Source of the DNA: Nocardia fluminea
Lineage (GTDB): Bacteria > Actinomycetota > Actinomycetes > Mycobacteriales > Mycobacteriaceae
Reading direction: 5' to 3'
DNA length: 64,000 bases
Assembly (NCBI RefSeq): GCF_002846365.1
Contig: NZ_PJMW01000003.1
Span: forward strand, 124,001 to 188,000
Shown here: piece by piece, positions 17,323 to 26,172 of the stretch
Position numbering within the stretch: the first letter of the stretch is position 1
Layout: each line of letters opens with the position of its first letter
Notes under the pieces: model-generated
Database searches by the model: none
Told to the model about the DNA's origin: nothing
What the model saw: only the letters and a program-made list of their open reading frames with translations
Made by a program: the position numbers and the translations under genes

Positions 17323-20300
17323 GTGTCAGGCTCCACGGACTTGCGTTCATTGTTCAGCTCCGGTGGCGATGACGTCGCCGCCGTCGACGTCTTCGCCAAC
17401 CGCCACGACGAGTGGGCCGCGGTCGTGGACAGCCTGCGCGCCCACGTGGCCTCGCGTTCGACGGTGCGGGTCGACGACTTCGTCAGCCCCCGCACCAATG
17501 TCCTGGTCTTCTACGGTGTCGGCGGAATCGGGAAAACAACGTTCTCGAAGAAGCTCGAAGCCCAGATGGCTGCCACCGGTGACCGACAGCCAGTCGCTTC
17601 CTGGTCTTGCCTGCCACCAGAAGTCGGGCCGCTGATACCCGTGCGGATCGACCTGGCCCGCCAAGGCGAAGTCTCCTTCGAGGATGCGTTGTTGGCGGTG
17701 CGGCTGGCGATGGGTCGACTCGGCCAACCGCTACGGGCCTTCGATGTCGCGTTGCGCTGCTACTGGGAAGTCAACCACCCCGGAGAACCCCTAGAGGGAT
17801 ACTTGCGACGCCACGGGTTCCTGCGCCGGATGTCGGACTCGATGGGGCTACCGCAAGACATGCGCACCGCCGTCGAAGACCTTTCCCAAGCCGTCGAACT
17901 ACCCAGCGCCGCAGGCGCCACCATCGTCGGGTTCGTCTCCAGCCTCGCCCAAGCCTTGCGGGAACGACGCGACAAATCGTTGGCCCTGTCCCGGTGCGCC
18001 CGGCTACCGGACCTGCTCGAAGCGCCCCAAGACATCGACACCTTCTCCTACTTCCCCCACCTGCTGGCGTGGGACCTGGCCCAGATCCCCGCCAAACATG
18101 CTGCGACACCGGTGATTCTGCTCGACACCTTCGAAGACGTCACCGAACGCGGCTACCGCGAGATCGAGAAGCTGTATCAGCGGATGGTGTGGCTGATGCC
18201 CAACGCCCTGTTCGTGATCACCGGCCGCAACCGACTCCAATGGGACGACGACACCCTCGAAGGCCAACTCGACTGGGCCGGCCGACACCGATGGCCCCAG
18301 CTCGCGCCCACCGCCGTCGGCGAACCCCGCCAACACCTCGTCGGCTACCTCTCCGACGACGACCGCGAACAGTACCTGGCCACGAGACTGACCCGCGCCG
18401 GTGAACCAGTCATCCCCCAACCCGTGCGAGCCGAAATCGCCGCGCGCTCCTACGGGTGGCCCCTCTATCTAGACTTGGCGGTGATGCGGTTCCAGGAACT
18501 GTTGGCCCGCAACGGCACCCCGCCTGGACCCCAGGAATTCGAACGCGACTTTCCCGCGCTGGTCGCCCGCGTCATTCGCGACCTCACCGCCGACGAACGG
18601 ATCGTGCTCCGAACAGTCAGCCTGCTCGACGCGTTCTCCATCGATCTCGCGACCGAAGCCTCCCGGCTCGGCTACGACGCACCCGCGCTGAACCTCGTCG
18701 AGCGTCCCTTCGTCAGCCACGACCCCACCACACCGCTGCCGTATCGCCTGCACGAACTGTTACGGTCGGCGATCCGCGACGCCGACGCGACCACCGTCGA
18801 CCGCTGGTCTCCGGCGGACTGGCGACGCGGCGCGCAATCGGTGTTCACCGCTCTGGGCACCCTTGTTCCCGCCACCGGCGAACACCGGTGGCGGCACACA
18901 CTCGTGAGCTACCTGACCCAAGGCCTGCGGCTCGCGTGCGAATACGACCTTCAACCCGACTGGCTGCTCGACGCCGCCTGGCAATACATCAGCGCATCGA
19001 TCTGGGAACCGGTCGACATCCCCGACACCACAGGCCAGCGCGGGCCGTCGGTCGCGGTAGCGCGCACCCTGCACGCCATCGCGCTACGCCAACGCGCGCA
19101 CCGTCGCGACAGCTCCACCGAACTCGCCGAGGTGATGGCGTGGAATGTGTTGCCGCCCAACATCGAAGACCTCGCCCGCTACTACCTCGCCGAGAACCAA
19201 CGCCACCTCGGCCAGCACCAGGAATCGGCCGCCAACATGCGCCGCGTCGCCGAAGGCACCAGTCCGTTGGCACGACCAGCACTGCGCGGGCTGTCCCATA
19301 TCGCCCGCCACCTCGGCGACTTCCCCCAAGCCTTGTCGACACTCGAGGGCCTCGATCACGACTCCAACTACTACCGTGCACTGGGGCACCTGTGGTGGGT
19401 GCACGGCAACCTCAACCTGGCCTGCTCGGCCTACGCCACCGCCCGCCGGGTCGCCCTCGACAACGACCAAGCCGGCATCGCCGCCCTCGCCCAAGCCGGA
19501 TTGGCTTTCGCCGCCGCCCTCGATGACGTCGACCGCGCCACCAGCCAGATCGCCAGAGCCAACGATCTGCTGCGCGAGGTCCACCAAACCTGGGCTCAAG
19601 CACAAGTCCGCACCGCGGTCCTGCTCCAGTCGGTGGGCACCGAGGGTAACTTCACCACCCACGCCCGCGAACTCGAACACGCCTACACCGAAGCAGGCCT
19701 CGGCTCCGCCCTGGCCTACCTGCGATTCGTCGTCTGCTTCCACCACGCCCTCCGCGACGACCACCAGCAACTGAGCGAGGCACTGACCAACCTCGAACTC
19801 AGCACGAACAACGGCGAGTACCACTACCTACGCGAGATCGTGAGCTTCCTGCCCGTCTCACAACCCGATCCCCCAGCGGCTGGGGCACAGTGGATCGGCG
19901 GCCGCGACACCGTCGCCCACGCTTGGCGCGACATCATCGGTCGTCGTCGTGCGGCACTGGGTCTCAATCCTCCCGCTAACCCGGCGTCAGAGGCTAGAGT
20001 CGGCGGCATGCCCGGCCCGAGCAGCGACTCATTCTCCGCCGAATACACCTACCGCACACTGGAACTCGCCACTAGCGAGACCGGAATCCCGATCGGGGAC
20101 GCCCGCCTGATCCGGATGGGCGAAAACGCCATCTACGCCCTACCTCAAGCGAACGTCGTCGCTCGTATCGCCCGCAGCGACCAACGCCTGGCCCGCGTCG
20201 AGAAAGAACTCGCAATCGGACGCTGGCTCGCCTACCACGACTACCCCGCCGTCCGCGTGGCCGAACACCTCCCCCAACCCGTCCGCGTCGATGGCCGCGT

Positions 20301-20901
20301 CGTCACCTTCTGGAACCTCGTCGAACCCGTCGGCGAAGTCACCATCGACCAATTCGCCGGCCTGCTCCGCGACTTCCACGCCCTGCCCGCACCAGAGTTC
20401 ACCCTTGACCTCTTCGACCCCTTCGCCGCCGTCCCGGGCAGACTCGCCAACGCAGGCAACGCCGACCCCGCCGCCGTCGCTTTCCTCGCTGACATGCACC
20501 ACGACCTGCGAACCCGCTATGACGCACTCGAATTCACCGACCTCGGCGTGATCCACGGCGACGCACACCGAGGAAATGTCATCCCTACCGCGACTGGCCC
20601 TCTGCTGTGCGACTTCGAAGTCGCCGCCCGCGGCCCCTGGCAATGGGACACCACCAGCCTCGCCATCGCCGTCGACCGCTTCGGCACACCCGCTGCCGAC
20701 TACGCCGAATTCGTCCGCGTCTACGGCCGCGACGTCACCCAACAACCCCAATTTCCCGTTCTGCGGGCCGCGCGCGAACTCACCATGACCACCTGGCTCA
20801 TGCAACTCATCGACGTAAGCCCGGGCCATTTAACAGAATTCACTCACCGAATCAGATCCCTCCGTGACGGCAACCTCCAGCAACGCTGGAACGGGTTCTG
20901 A
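17323..20901 (+). CDS. STAND NTPase fused to an APH-type phosphotransferase
   Basis: 1192 residues from the GTG at 17323 (GGGGG about 6 bases upstream); an earlier GTG at 17245 is in frame. Near the N-terminus is a P-loop, YGVGGIGKTT (about residues 64-73), followed by an NB-ARC-like ATPase with PVILLDTF as a Walker B candidate and ITGRNRLQW as sensor. The middle (about 520-900) is helical and TPR-like. The C-terminal ~230 residues form an aminoglycoside-phosphotransferase/kinase fold: a nucleotide-loop region (GENAIYALPQANVVARIAR), catalytic HGDAHRGN (Brenner motif) and the metal-binding LCDFE. One uninterrupted frame joins them. STAND proteins sense a trigger and activate a linked effector; here the effector would be a small-molecule or protein kinase. 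Substrate unknown. Confidence 0.8.
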   Translation: MSGSTDLRSLFSSGGDDVAAVDVFANRHDEWAAVVDSLRAHVASRSTVRVDDFVSPRTNVLVFYGVGGIGKTTFSKKLEAQMAATGDRQPVASWSCLPPEVGPLIPVRIDLARQGEVSFEDALLAVRLAMGRLGQPLRAFDVALRCYWEVNHPGEPLEGYLRRHGFLRRMSDSMGLPQDMRTAVEDLSQAVELPSAAGATIVGFVSSLAQALRERRDKSLALSRCARLPDLLEAPQDIDTFSYFPHLLAWDLAQIPAKHAATPVILLDTFEDVTERGYREIEKLYQRMVWLMPNALFVITGRNRLQWDDDTLEGQLDWAGRHRWPQLAPTAVGEPRQHLVGYLSDDDREQYLATRLTRAGEPVIPQPVRAEIAARSYGWPLYLDLAVMRFQELLARNGTPPGPQEFERDFPALVARVIRDLTADERIVLRTVSLLDAFSIDLATEASRLGYDAPALNLVERPFVSHDPTTPLPYRLHELLRSAIRDADATTVDRWSPADWRRGAQSVFTALGTLVPATGEHRWRHTLVSYLTQGLRLACEYDLQPDWLLDAAWQYISASIWEPVDIPDTTGQRGPSVAVARTLHAIALRQRAHRRDSSTELAEVMAWNVLPPNIEDLARYYLAENQRHLGQHQESAANMRRVAEGTSPLARPALRGLSHIARHLGDFPQALSTLEGLDHDSNYYRALGHLWWVHGNLNLACSAYATARRVALDNDQAGIAALAQAGLAFAAALDDVDRATSQIARANDLLREVHQTWAQAQVRTAVLLQSVGTEGNFTTHARELEHAYTEAGLGSALAYLRFVVCFHHALRDDHQQLSEALTNLELSTNNGEYHYLREIVSFLPVSQPDPPAAGAQWIGGRDTVAHAWRDIIGRRRAALGLNPPANPASEARVGGMPGPSSDSFSAEYTYRTLELATSETGIPIGDARLIRMGENAIYALPQANVVARIARSDQRLARVEKELAIGRWLAYHDYPAVRVAEHLPQPVRVDGRVVTFWNLVEPVGEVTIDQFAGLLRDFHALPAPEFTLDLFDPFAAVPGRLANAGNADPAAVAFLADMHHDLRTRYDALEFTDLGVIHGDAHRGNVIPTATGPLLCDFEVAARGPWQWDTTSLAIAVDRFGTPAADYAEFVRVYGRDVTQQPQFPVLRAARELTMTTWLMQLIDVSPGHLTEFTHRIRSLRDGNLQQRWNGF

Positions 20902-21116
20902 CCTGCAAAAAGCAACGACGGCGGCGTAACCAACCGCGAATATGGTGGGCCTATGATGAAGCCCGCCGGTCGCGCCTTCGCTCGAATGGGCGACCCATCG
21001 GTCCGAGATCTACCGACGGACCGACGGGTGAATCTTCGGGTTTGGTGTTGGCGAGGTGGGCGGCACGTCATCGTGCTGTTGCCCGGCAGATCCATTCGCC
21101 GCCTACGTGTAGAGAG

Positions 21117-21608
21117 TCAGAGGTTCTGTCTGACCATCCAGTCTCTGCGATTGCCACGCCATACACCGAGCAACAAAGCGCCATCTTCGGGCGCTCGCTT
21201 GGCCGGACAGACGTCGAAGTGGGTGATCCTACATTCGTCCGTCGGGTTGGCACCGCCTAAGTTGACCGCTGTGCCGTCCCCAGCGACGCGCCAGCGTTTG
21301 CCCGGTGGGATCTTCGAAGTCGGGTAGGCACCGGGTTCGAGAAGAAGCCAACGCCCGTGAAGCGTTCGATGCCATGAGCATTCGGTCTCGCAGTATTTGC
21401 ACGCGCTTGGCGTGCCTTCTCGGGCGTCGGCTGCGGGTGCGATACGGAGCTGGTCGGCCGTTAGCTCAATGTCGATCTTCTCGGGTTCGCGGTCGGGGAA
21501 ATTTACCGCCTCGTCCCAACACCGATCGCAAGCAACGGTCCGGAGAGGAACTGGTCGCTCCTGCGCTCCCTCGCCCGCCCCACAAACCATGCACGCCAAT
21601 ATGCTCAC
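21117..21608 (-). CDS. DUF6083-type cysteine-rich protein
   Basis: 163 residues with four paired Cys clusters (CMVC, CDRC, CKYC plus C, C...C near the end) that probably bind zinc. The C-terminal pattern KRWRVAGDGTAVNLGG then ECRITHFDVCPA matches what I know as DUF6083, widespread in Streptomyces and Nocardia. Function is unknown; such proteins often lie near regulators or mobile DNA. It is convergent with the STAND-kinase gene. No signal peptide. Confidence 0.65.
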   Translation of the reverse strand: MSILACMVCGAGEGAQERPVPLRTVACDRCWDEAVNFPDREPEKIDIELTADQLRIAPAADAREGTPSACKYCETECSWHRTLHGRWLLLEPGAYPTSKIPPGKRWRVAGDGTAVNLGGANPTDECRITHFDVCPAKRAPEDGALLLGVWRGNRRDWMVRQNL

Positions 21609-21920
21609 ATCGGAGATACTCCCACGATTACGTTGTGAGACAACGACTTTCCGCTAATCCTTCTTTGTCGTACTACCAGGCTAGACTCTGCCCGGCCGAC
21701 TGGACACTCCGGGCTTCAAGCCGCCGATGACGCACATGGAGACAGTCATGTCGACTAGACATGACCTCGGCGATCACGTTCGGCCCAACCACGAGTGCCC
21801 GAACCGAGGCATCGCCCACCGACGAAGAAACGGAGCAACGGCCTCGCTCCGTCAGCAAGCTGGATCGCCTTCTACATGTCAGACCCCTGGGGTACAAATA
21901 CCTAGACGGAAGGGACAAAC
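21609..21920. other. Intergenic stretch with one doubtful small frame
   Basis: A 60-codon plus-strand frame at 21761-21943 (ending RLLHVRPLGYKYLDGRDKHG) overlaps the next gene by 23 bases. It lacks a ribosome site and I do not list it as a gene. Nothing else is visible here. Confidence 0.35.
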
Positions 21921-22127
21921 ATGGCACGTACCAGCAGGGATAAGGCGATACCGCATCCGAACGGCTGCCGTTGGTGCGGCGCTGATCGGGAGGAGCACCT
22001 CCAGCGTTGGACGCCTACCGTCAAATGGCACCTGTGGGTGGAACCCACCGACGAGCAACGCAAGCAGCGACTATTGGCCCGGCGCGCCCGGTGGAAGCAA
22101 CCGCCGGAGAACCGACTAGCCAGCTAG
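21921..22127 (+). CDS. Small zinc-ribbon-like actinobacterial protein
   Basis: 68 residues, ATG at 21921 preceded by GGAAGGG. It contains HPNGCRWCGADREEHLQRW, a CxxCG pair followed by (H/F)xQRW, then a basic C-terminus. This pattern recurs in small actinobacterial proteins of unknown function, often on phage- or plasmid-like DNA. Its last 12 bases overlap the 3' end of the convergent OLD-type gene. Confidence 0.6.
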   Translation: MARTSRDKAIPHPNGCRWCGADREEHLQRWTPTVKWHLWVEPTDEQRKQRLLARRARWKQPPENRLAS

Positions 22128-23975
22128 TTTTCGAAGGTCAGCGAAAATATCGCGTAGCTCGAACGGGACGTTTTCTTGCCGTGCGAGACGCACCACGACC
22201 TCCATGAGCATCGCTGGTTTGCCCGACGGGTGCTGAGAACTGCGCTCGCGCAACATTCCCTCAACCCCGGCGCTGAACTTCTTTCCATGTCGGTGAGCGT
22301 CGAAATCGTCTGACGTCCAGGTGCCATCGTCGCAAGGCCACGCTGCGTTCGCAGTCCGTGCCCATGTGTCGTTATCGAACAGCGCCTCCAACTCATCAAC
22401 ACCGGAATGCTCACCGAGCAACCTCGCAACCTTCTGCCGGTCTTGGCCGAAGTGCCCGTTGAGATTCGCTCGCTTGAAGATCTTGCTGTTGTTCTCGCTG
22501 TCGGCATCGATCATCAGCATCACACTACGACCGTGTCTATGCAGGTAAGAAGCAAGCCTCAGCGCCCCGTCGTTACCACCGCAAGCCCAAAGGGCAATTC
22601 CGGCAGCTTGCAGCGACATGCCCTCAGAGAGGCTGAACAGGATCGGCATCACCAACCGTTCGGTCTCGCCCTCGACCGCGAAGAAGCAACGCTCGTGAAG
22701 CAGAACCGAGTTTCGCAGACCGACGGCTGCGGCGATCGTGCCGAGGTGCCGGTCGAACTCGACGTGTTCGGCGCTGCCCAGGCGCTGCATCACCGTCCGG
22801 CGCGCGTCATTCAGACTCAGCAGCACGACGTCGCGGATGTCAACTCCATCGATGAGGTTCATCGAGTGGGTCGCGACGATCACGCTGACATGGTCTGCGG
22901 CCGCTTGGCGCCGGATGATGCTCATGACCTCGCGCTGGAAGTGGTAGTCGAGGTGCGTGTCGGGCTCGTCGTAGGCGACGATCACCTGCAGCGGCGGCTC
23001 AGCGTCTGGATCTCCGTCGCCATCCTCGGGATCGGTAAGCAGGTCGGTAGTTCCTTCCCAGACCGCCATCGAGATACGCCGAAGGCTGCCGCGCCCGGAG
23101 TGGTCAAGACGCACCTGCTCACCACTCGCTCGCTCCAAGCGCAACGACGCCGAGCCCAACGCCCCGGTAAACCTGACATCGGGCTCGACGGTTACTGTCG
23201 CGATATCGGAGCAACGCTCCAGAATATGGTCGGCCAACGGCTTCGCCTCGATGCGCAATTGCTCGCGCGCACCATCTTCCAACGCACGGACGCGATCCTG
23301 GACGGACGCTTCGGCCAGATAGTCTTTGAACCGCAGTGTGAGGGCTGATCGGATCGCGACCTCGGGGTTTTCTGAGTTGCCGTCGAACTCCGCGATCCGC
23401 GGAAGCCGCGCCATTAGCGCTGGAGGCATTCCGCTCCAGCCACTGCGACTGGAATGCATCCGGCCGTACTCGGTCAGCCACTCCTGTAGCAACGGCTTCG
23501 TCAGCTTGGAGGCTGAGGTGTGTCCGAACTTGGATGCCAGCGCCCTGAGTGCGGGGACCTGCAAACTTGCGAGGTCCCGCAGTTCCTCGTTGTCGGGTAT
23601 CGCGCCCCAGATCTCGTAGCGGGGAGCGAGATCCGCATCGGCATATCGACGAATCTTCACCTGTAGTGGAAGCCCGAAGCGCTGTTGTTCCCAGGAGTCC
23701 AGGCGAAACTCACCGAGTACCTCGGTGCCTTCGCAGCGCCCACCGGACTCCCCGGATTGATATGACCTGTCATCCTCGGTCAACGTATACGAATCGAGGA
23801 GGAACATCAGCGCGCTCAGCGCGGCGGACTTGCCGCCATCGTTCGGCCCAGCAACGATCGTTGGGCTGCTAATCGGGATGCCCGTGACGTCGGCAAGCGA
23901 GCGAAAACCACACACTGAGTACGTTTCAAGATGCACTTGGCTACCATCCAGGGCAGATCGTGTCGCACAGGCCAT
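22116..23975 (-). CDS. OLD-family ATPase with TOPRIM nuclease domain
   Basis: 619 residues; a GTG at 23936 is an alternative start. The ABC-type ATPase has Walker A GPNDGGKS (43-50), a signature-like LDHSGRGSLRRIS and Walker B IVAYDEPDTHLD (about 328-339). The C-terminal TOPRIM part shows FAVEGETE (about 428, catalytic Glu) and MIDADSENN (about 484, DxD). OLD proteins are overcoming-lysogenization-defect nucleases; the same architecture is GajA in Gabija. No UvrD-like GajB helicase is next to it, so a class 1 stand-alone OLD is the better call. It probably degrades or nicks DNA in response to phage or to nucleotide depletion, as known for relatives. Confidence 0.82.
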   Translation of the reverse strand: MACATRSALDGSQVHLETYSVCGFRSLADVTGIPISSPTIVAGPNDGGKSAALSALMFLLDSYTLTEDDRSYQSGESGGRCEGTEVLGEFRLDSWEQQRFGLPLQVKIRRYADADLAPRYEIWGAIPDNEELRDLASLQVPALRALASKFGHTSASKLTKPLLQEWLTEYGRMHSSRSGWSGMPPALMARLPRIAEFDGNSENPEVAIRSALTLRFKDYLAEASVQDRVRALEDGAREQLRIEAKPLADHILERCSDIATVTVEPDVRFTGALGSASLRLERASGEQVRLDHSGRGSLRRISMAVWEGTTDLLTDPEDGDGDPDAEPPLQVIVAYDEPDTHLDYHFQREVMSIIRRQAAADHVSVIVATHSMNLIDGVDIRDVVLLSLNDARRTVMQRLGSAEHVEFDRHLGTIAAAVGLRNSVLLHERCFFAVEGETERLVMPILFSLSEGMSLQAAGIALWACGGNDGALRLASYLHRHGRSVMLMIDADSENNSKIFKRANLNGHFGQDRQKVARLLGEHSGVDELEALFDNDTWARTANAAWPCDDGTWTSDDFDAHRHGKKFSAGVEGMLRERSSQHPSGKPAMLMEVVVRLARQENVPFELRDIFADLRKLAG

Positions 23976-24466
23976 TGGAATGAACCAGCGCGCAAACCTC
24001 GCTCGTCAACGCTGGCGGCTAGAACCTATCAGGCCCGCCGTGAACGAAGAAATCAATGCCTCGGCCACAGATACTTTCACTAACGAAGTGCAGCAACACT
24101 TTTCAGCTGCCGTACGGCGAGGGCCAGACCCCCGGGCGGTGGACACGCTTAAGCTTGGTTTCCGACCAAGGAAGGGAAGGGCTGCTGCACGCTGGGTCGC
24201 CCCGCCGCCGATCGCCGCATCTCCCGAAAACCAGAACCAAAACGTGGGTAACGGTGGGCTATTCAATAAAGCAGGCTGGCGATCGACGAACCGTTTGCCG
24301 TCGGCCGCAGTACGAACCGGAGGTGGAATCGGAACCAACCGGCGATCCCACGGCGATATGGGAACAGCATCAGGCCGCTCGGGGCGGGGATAAAGCCGCC
24401 GAGGAGCAGTAGCTGGCGGCCCGGTGCGCTAGTCCAGGGGCTCCGGGCCGACTTTCGTCCGACCCG
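23976..24466. other. Intergenic stretch, no supported gene
   Basis: About 490 bases. Plus-strand frames ending near 24393-24412 are open but have poor start context and unbalanced composition; a short acidic end (YEPEVESEPTGDPTAIWEQH) reads better than the rest and may be a remnant. No RNA gene or repeat was recognised. Confidence 0.4.
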
Positions 24467-24994
24467 CTAGAACTCCTGTTCGTTCTGGTACTCCAGCGTG
24501 ATCGGGCTGGTGTCAAGCACTACCGGCCGCCACCACTTATCGTTGAGGGCTGCTGTGAGCCGCAGACGGCACCGGCGGTGGTGACCGGCCGTCACCCGCA
24601 CCCAACAGGTAATTGTGTCACCCGGATACATGTCGCGGTCCACTGTGAGGCGGTCATCCTGCATGAGCACCTGACTGGTCTCATCGAGCAGGATGCCGGG
24701 GCTGTCCACGATTTCGATGAGGAGCCGATCAAGGTGGTTGTCTCGCAGCAGGATGACGACACCTAACACATTGTTCCCCACGCTTTCAATCTTGGGTGAA
24801 TCCCAGAGTGGCGCGACTTCTTCGTGGCGTCGCTCAGCATCAAGGTTCGCCATCTGCCCCGCCGCGTCCGCTGAATCCTTCGCCGCATTCGCCTGGATCC
24901 GGGCGTACCACGCGCTCGCCGCGGCGACCAGTGCCGCACCCACCGAGACCACGACTGCCAAATCCACACCGGAACGGTATCGCCAGAGCCACAT
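24467..24994 (-). CDS. Membrane-anchored protein of unknown function
   Basis: 175 residues from the ATG at 24994, or 166 from a GTG at 24967; neither has a clear ribosome site. A single N-terminal membrane segment (VDLAVVVSVGAALVAAASAW) is followed by a short helix (ANAAKDSADAAGQMANLDAE) and a beta-rich domain with ITCWVRVTAGHHRRCRLRLT. The layout (one helix, coiled linker, immunoglobulin-like domain) is common in small actinobacterial proteins without known function. It lies upstream of the OLD gene on the same strand, 490 bases away, so co-transcription is uncertain. Confidence 0.55.
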   Translation of the reverse strand: MWLWRYRSGVDLAVVVSVGAALVAAASAWYARIQANAAKDSADAAGQMANLDAERRHEEVAPLWDSPKIESVGNNVLGVVILLRDNHLDRLLIEIVDSPGILLDETSQVLMQDDRLTVDRDMYPGDTITCWVRVTAGHHRRCRLRLTAALNDKWWRPVVLDTSPITLEYQNEQEF

Positions 24995-25720
24995 ACGAGG
25001 CATGCGGCGCGCCAGTGCCCGCCCACGGAGGATTCGAGAATCAGCCCCTGCACGCAAACGGTGAACACTCGAAGCACGTCCCCGCAATCTCCGCGTATGG
25101 GACCGGCAGCGGGATGATCTCACCTCCGAATGTGCGGCTGCGTACACGGCGCAGGCTCAGCCACAAGGCCTGACGCCCGGCGGCACGCACATTCCTAAGC
25201 TCCCGAGCAGCGACGAGATGCCGCGACCAGGCCGTTTCAGGCCATGCAGACGGCCCAGCCGCGCCAAGCTGCACTCATCCAAGAGCGAAATCGGATTCGA
25301 CCACCAGTTGGCCGGAACATATTCCCAGGTCACCTGCGTTACCATCTTTGGTGTGCCCCGCCGAGGGCACGAACCTGCGACGGCGTTTCCGCAGTTCAAT
25401 CGCTTTCGTCTCGCAATGTCGGCGGGTCTCCATCCCGAAACCCCAGGTCACTCACGTTCCCGCGTGTGCCGGGTAGGGCACATCGAACCCGGGAACGGCG
25501 CCAACGGACAAACGCGCACGCAGGAGCAACGCCCATCTGGCATGTGGTTCGTGACGCAAGTTGCGGTTCGAGGGGCGCAGTTCGCACCCTCACCAAATCT
25601 CACCGCCGATAAGCGGAACGAATCGTTGGCCAGCTGCGCGCTGGCGGGCTCCATGTGAAGCAGCTGACACTTAATCACCGGTGCGAGGTTCGAGTTGCCG
25701 CTGAATCGGAGCGTGAAGAA
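24995..25720. other. Long non-coding stretch between the membrane protein and the hairpin
   Basis: About 725 bases with only arginine-rich or overlapping frames on both strands. Segments near 25360 and 25490 contain tRNA-like CGAACC strings, but I could not fold a cloverleaf around them. No insertion-sequence end was found. Confidence 0.4.
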
Positions 25721-25759
25721 CGCAGGAAGGCCCCGCCGGATGGGCGGGGCCTTCCTGCG
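25721..25759 (-). terminator. Strong hairpin terminator
   Basis: A perfect 17-bp inverted repeat (CGCAGGAAGGCCCCGCC and complement) with a 5-base loop. It begins 15 bases after the stop of the small minus-strand gene at 25774 and could end transcription from both sides. Confidence 0.75.
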
Positions 25760-25773
25760 GCTGTAGAGCCGGG

Positions 25774-25998
25774 TCAGCTGGTGAGCCACTCCCAGACTTG
25801 GGCGAGGGCGTGTTCGGCGCTGGCGCCGAACAGCCGGCCCGCCGCGGCGGCGGCGAAGGTCTTCTTCAGCGGGGCGGCGTCTCCGGCGTGGTCGCTTCCA
25901 ATGTTGGAAGCGGCGAGCGAGTCGCCTGCGGTGGTGGTGACCTCGGTGGAGGTGTCGGCCTGGTGAAGCTGCCTGGACTGGCGGCTGATATGGGTCAT
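25774..25998 (-). CDS. Small protein divergent from the HTH-STAND-TPR gene
   Basis: 74 residues, MTHISRQSRQLHQADTSTEV through a final VWEWLTS. There is no signal peptide; the middle is Ala/Thr-rich and the end is a hydrophobic helix with two Trp. The family is unknown. Reasons to believe it is real are its own strong terminator directly downstream and its divergent position, 174 bases from the start of the HTH-STAND-TPR gene, whose HTH could act on the shared promoter region. It might be a small effector, a modified-peptide precursor or a regulator partner; none of these can be shown. Confidence 0.5.
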   Translation of the reverse strand: MTHISRQSRQLHQADTSTEVTTTAGDSLAASNIGSDHAGDAAPLKKTFAAAAAGRLFGASAEHALAQVWEWLTS

Positions 25999-26172
25999 GA
26001 TGGGGTCTCGCTTCCGGTCTGTGTGGGTGCGACGTTGCGACCATGAAGCGGGGCGGGTTCGACACCGTGCAACGCGAGGATGCGGCTACGGTGGGGTGAA
26101 ATCGCAGGTGAGGTCCAGTTTCCCGAATCCAGCGAGTCGGGTCGAGTCGGGTACGAGTCGAAGGGGTGTTGA

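Noticed and set aside
18456-19526. 356-codon arginine-rich frame inside the STAND-kinase gene
   Set aside because: Shadow frame typical of high-GC coding DNA; the real frame carries all recognisable motifs.
22116-23975. Gabija system (GajA)
   Set aside because: The OLD-type ATPase/TOPRIM protein has no UvrD-like GajB gene next to it on either side.
24056-24412. 118-codon plus-strand frame between the OLD and membrane-protein genes
   Set aside because: No ribosome site, biased composition over most of its length and no recognisable family; only its acidic end looks protein-like.
25396-25596. 66-codon minus frame and tRNA-like CGAACC strings near 25360 and 25490
   Set aside because: No cloverleaf could be built, no ribosome site and no family; left as non-coding.
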